A DNA stretch of 64,000 nt from Brachyspira alvinipulli ATCC 51933 (lineage in GTDB: Bacteria > Spirochaetota > Brachyspiria > Brachyspirales > Brachyspiraceae): positions 444,600 to 508,599 of the forward strand of contig NZ_KI912403.1 of the NCBI RefSeq assembly GCF_000518245.1. Reading direction: 5' to 3'. Shown here one piece after another: positions 63,298 through 64,000 of this stretch (position 1 is the stretch's first letter; each line of letters opens with the position of its first letter). Made by a program: the position numbers and the translations under genes. The notes under the pieces were generated by a model, which worked only from the letters and a program-made list of their open reading frames with translations, was not told the DNA's origin and made no database searches.

Positions 63298-63945
63298 TTA
63301 ATTATTAGAAATTTTCAAATTGTTTATATAATTAGTATATATATTTATATCATTAGTGTTTTCTATTAAAATAAAATTAACTCTTCTGTTTTCTTCATTA
63401 TTTGTATATATATTTAATGAATCCTTTAGAGCATAATTTGTAAATTTAGATAAATTAGATGATTTCATATTAAAATATACTGTTTCGCATCTCTTATATG
63501 ATAAATCTTCTATAGTTTTTCTATTATAAAGAAACAATATATCATCCTTTTTATTTTCTAAAAACTGATTTTCATTATAAGATATATGTCCCTCTATAAT
63601 TATATTCATAATGTTAGTATCTTGAGATAAACTGCTCACATAATTTATAGTATCATCATATTTATTTAAATCTAAATAACTGCTATTTGATGTAAACAAA
63701 ATAGCATGAGGTACTACCAATAATTTTCCTCTATCTGTTACAATATATTGATATTTTGTTTTATTGGTTTCAGGAGTAGGAATTCCTTTAGGAACTTCAG
63801 GTTCAGGTTTAGATTCTACCTCTACTTCAACTTTTGGAGGTTCTGTTTTTTTGGCAGTTGATATAACTATTGCCCCATAAGAATTCAAAACTATTAATAA
63901 TAATATAGCTAATATAGTAATAAATGATTTTCTTTTTTTAAACAT
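63298..63945 (-). CDS. OmpA-like peptidoglycan-binding protein
   Basis: 215 residues. An N-terminal hydrophobic segment (about 8-28) anchors or exports it. A Pro/Glu-rich spacer (PPKVEVEVESKPEPEVPKG) follows, then an OmpA-like domain from about 75 to 200: ILFTSNSSYLDLNKYDD, IMNIIIEGHI, RKTIEDLSYKRCETVYFNM and NEENRRVNFILIE. The last has the Arg pair expected at the peptidoglycan-binding site. It probably links a membrane to the cell wall. The usual GHTDNxG loop is altered to GHISYNE. Confidence 0.82.
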   Translation of the reverse strand: MFKKRKSFITILAILLLIVLNSYGAIVISTAKKTEPPKVEVEVESKPEPEVPKGIPTPETNKTKYQYIVTDRGKLLVVPHAILFTSNSSYLDLNKYDDTINYVSSLSQDTNIMNIIIEGHISYNENQFLENKKDDILFLYNRKTIEDLSYKRCETVYFNMKSSNLSKFTNYALKDSLNIYTNNEENRRVNFILIENTNDINIYTNYINNLKISNN

Positions 63946-64000
63946 ATAAAAAACCTTTCAAATCATATTATACAATATATTAAAAAAATTTAAATATTGT

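Noticed and set aside
1-64000. CRISPR arrays, insertion sequences, prophage, tRNA or rRNA genes
   Set aside because: No regularly spaced repeats, transposase or integrase motifs, cloverleaf sequences or rRNA segments were recognised on either strand.

Overview
The window is very AT-rich, densely coded DNA from a strictly anaerobic, double-membraned, chemotactic bacterium. Many lipoproteins have short lipoboxes (FSSC, FASC, IVSC). There are four methyl-accepting chemotaxis loci, lipooligosaccharide genes (Kdo transferase, heptosyltransferase-like enzyme, GmhA-like isomerase), [FeFe]-hydrogenase maturases, ankyrin proteins and a family of small outer-membrane barrel proteins. Together these point to a spirochaete of the genus Brachyspira. 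The genus is an inference from gene content and base composition; no rRNA or tRNA gene is visible to confirm it.

Layout. 1-4.4 kb: a large membrane-anchored ankyrin protein (cut by the window edge) and an unusually long peptide-type substrate-binding lipoprotein. 4.5-8.3 kb: a restriction-modification locus with a specificity subunit and a methyltransferase whose fused N-terminal nuclease domain is separated by a one-base frameshift. 8.5-11.4 kb: small lipoproteins, a doubly broken outer-membrane gene, and a PepSY-like gene. 11.8-25.8 kb: folC, two tandem outer-membrane proteins, envelope glycolipid enzymes, a chemoreceptor, an orphan TrpX-like binding protein, ankyrin and metalloprotease-like proteins, and a MarR/YczE pair. 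26-30.4 kb: thioredoxin, a HU-HU-TM-LysM membrane protein, the NAD(P)HX repair enzyme and a small membrane protein. 30.4-35 kb: secG and the hydrogenase maturation operon (TM1266-like, hydG, hydF, hydE). 35-41 kb: three consecutive chemoreceptor loci, the last a pseudogene. 41.3-50.2 kb: pbpC, FecR-like, TetR, ComEC, FMN-binding, LPP20-like and PepSY-like proteins. 50.4-55.4 kb: a pseudouridine synthase, glgC, two tandem HAD phosphatases and a fourth outer-membrane paralogue. 56-64 kb: a methyltransferase, znuABC, two META lipoproteins in an operon with an ABC permease/ATPase, an SNF-family transporter and an OmpA-like protein.

Regulation can be read well here. Many promoters have TTGAC-type -35 boxes 16-17 bp from TATAAT-like -10 boxes. 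Several carry clear operators: three ATTACT-N6-AGTAAT boxes before the TrpX-like gene, a 30-bp palindrome over the marR -10, and a 42-bp perfect palindrome over the znuA -10. The two PepSY-like genes, 39 kb apart, share an identically placed TGTAAA-N5-TTTACA dyad. The two related outer-membrane genes at 10.6 and 55.4 kb share a leader hairpin whose pairing is kept by G-U wobbles only on the transcribed strand. Three genes (16575, 41299, 51403) have the -10 box 7-8 bases from the ATG and no Shine-Dalgarno sequence, suggesting leaderless mRNAs.

I found no CRISPR array, insertion sequence, prophage or tRNA/rRNA gene.
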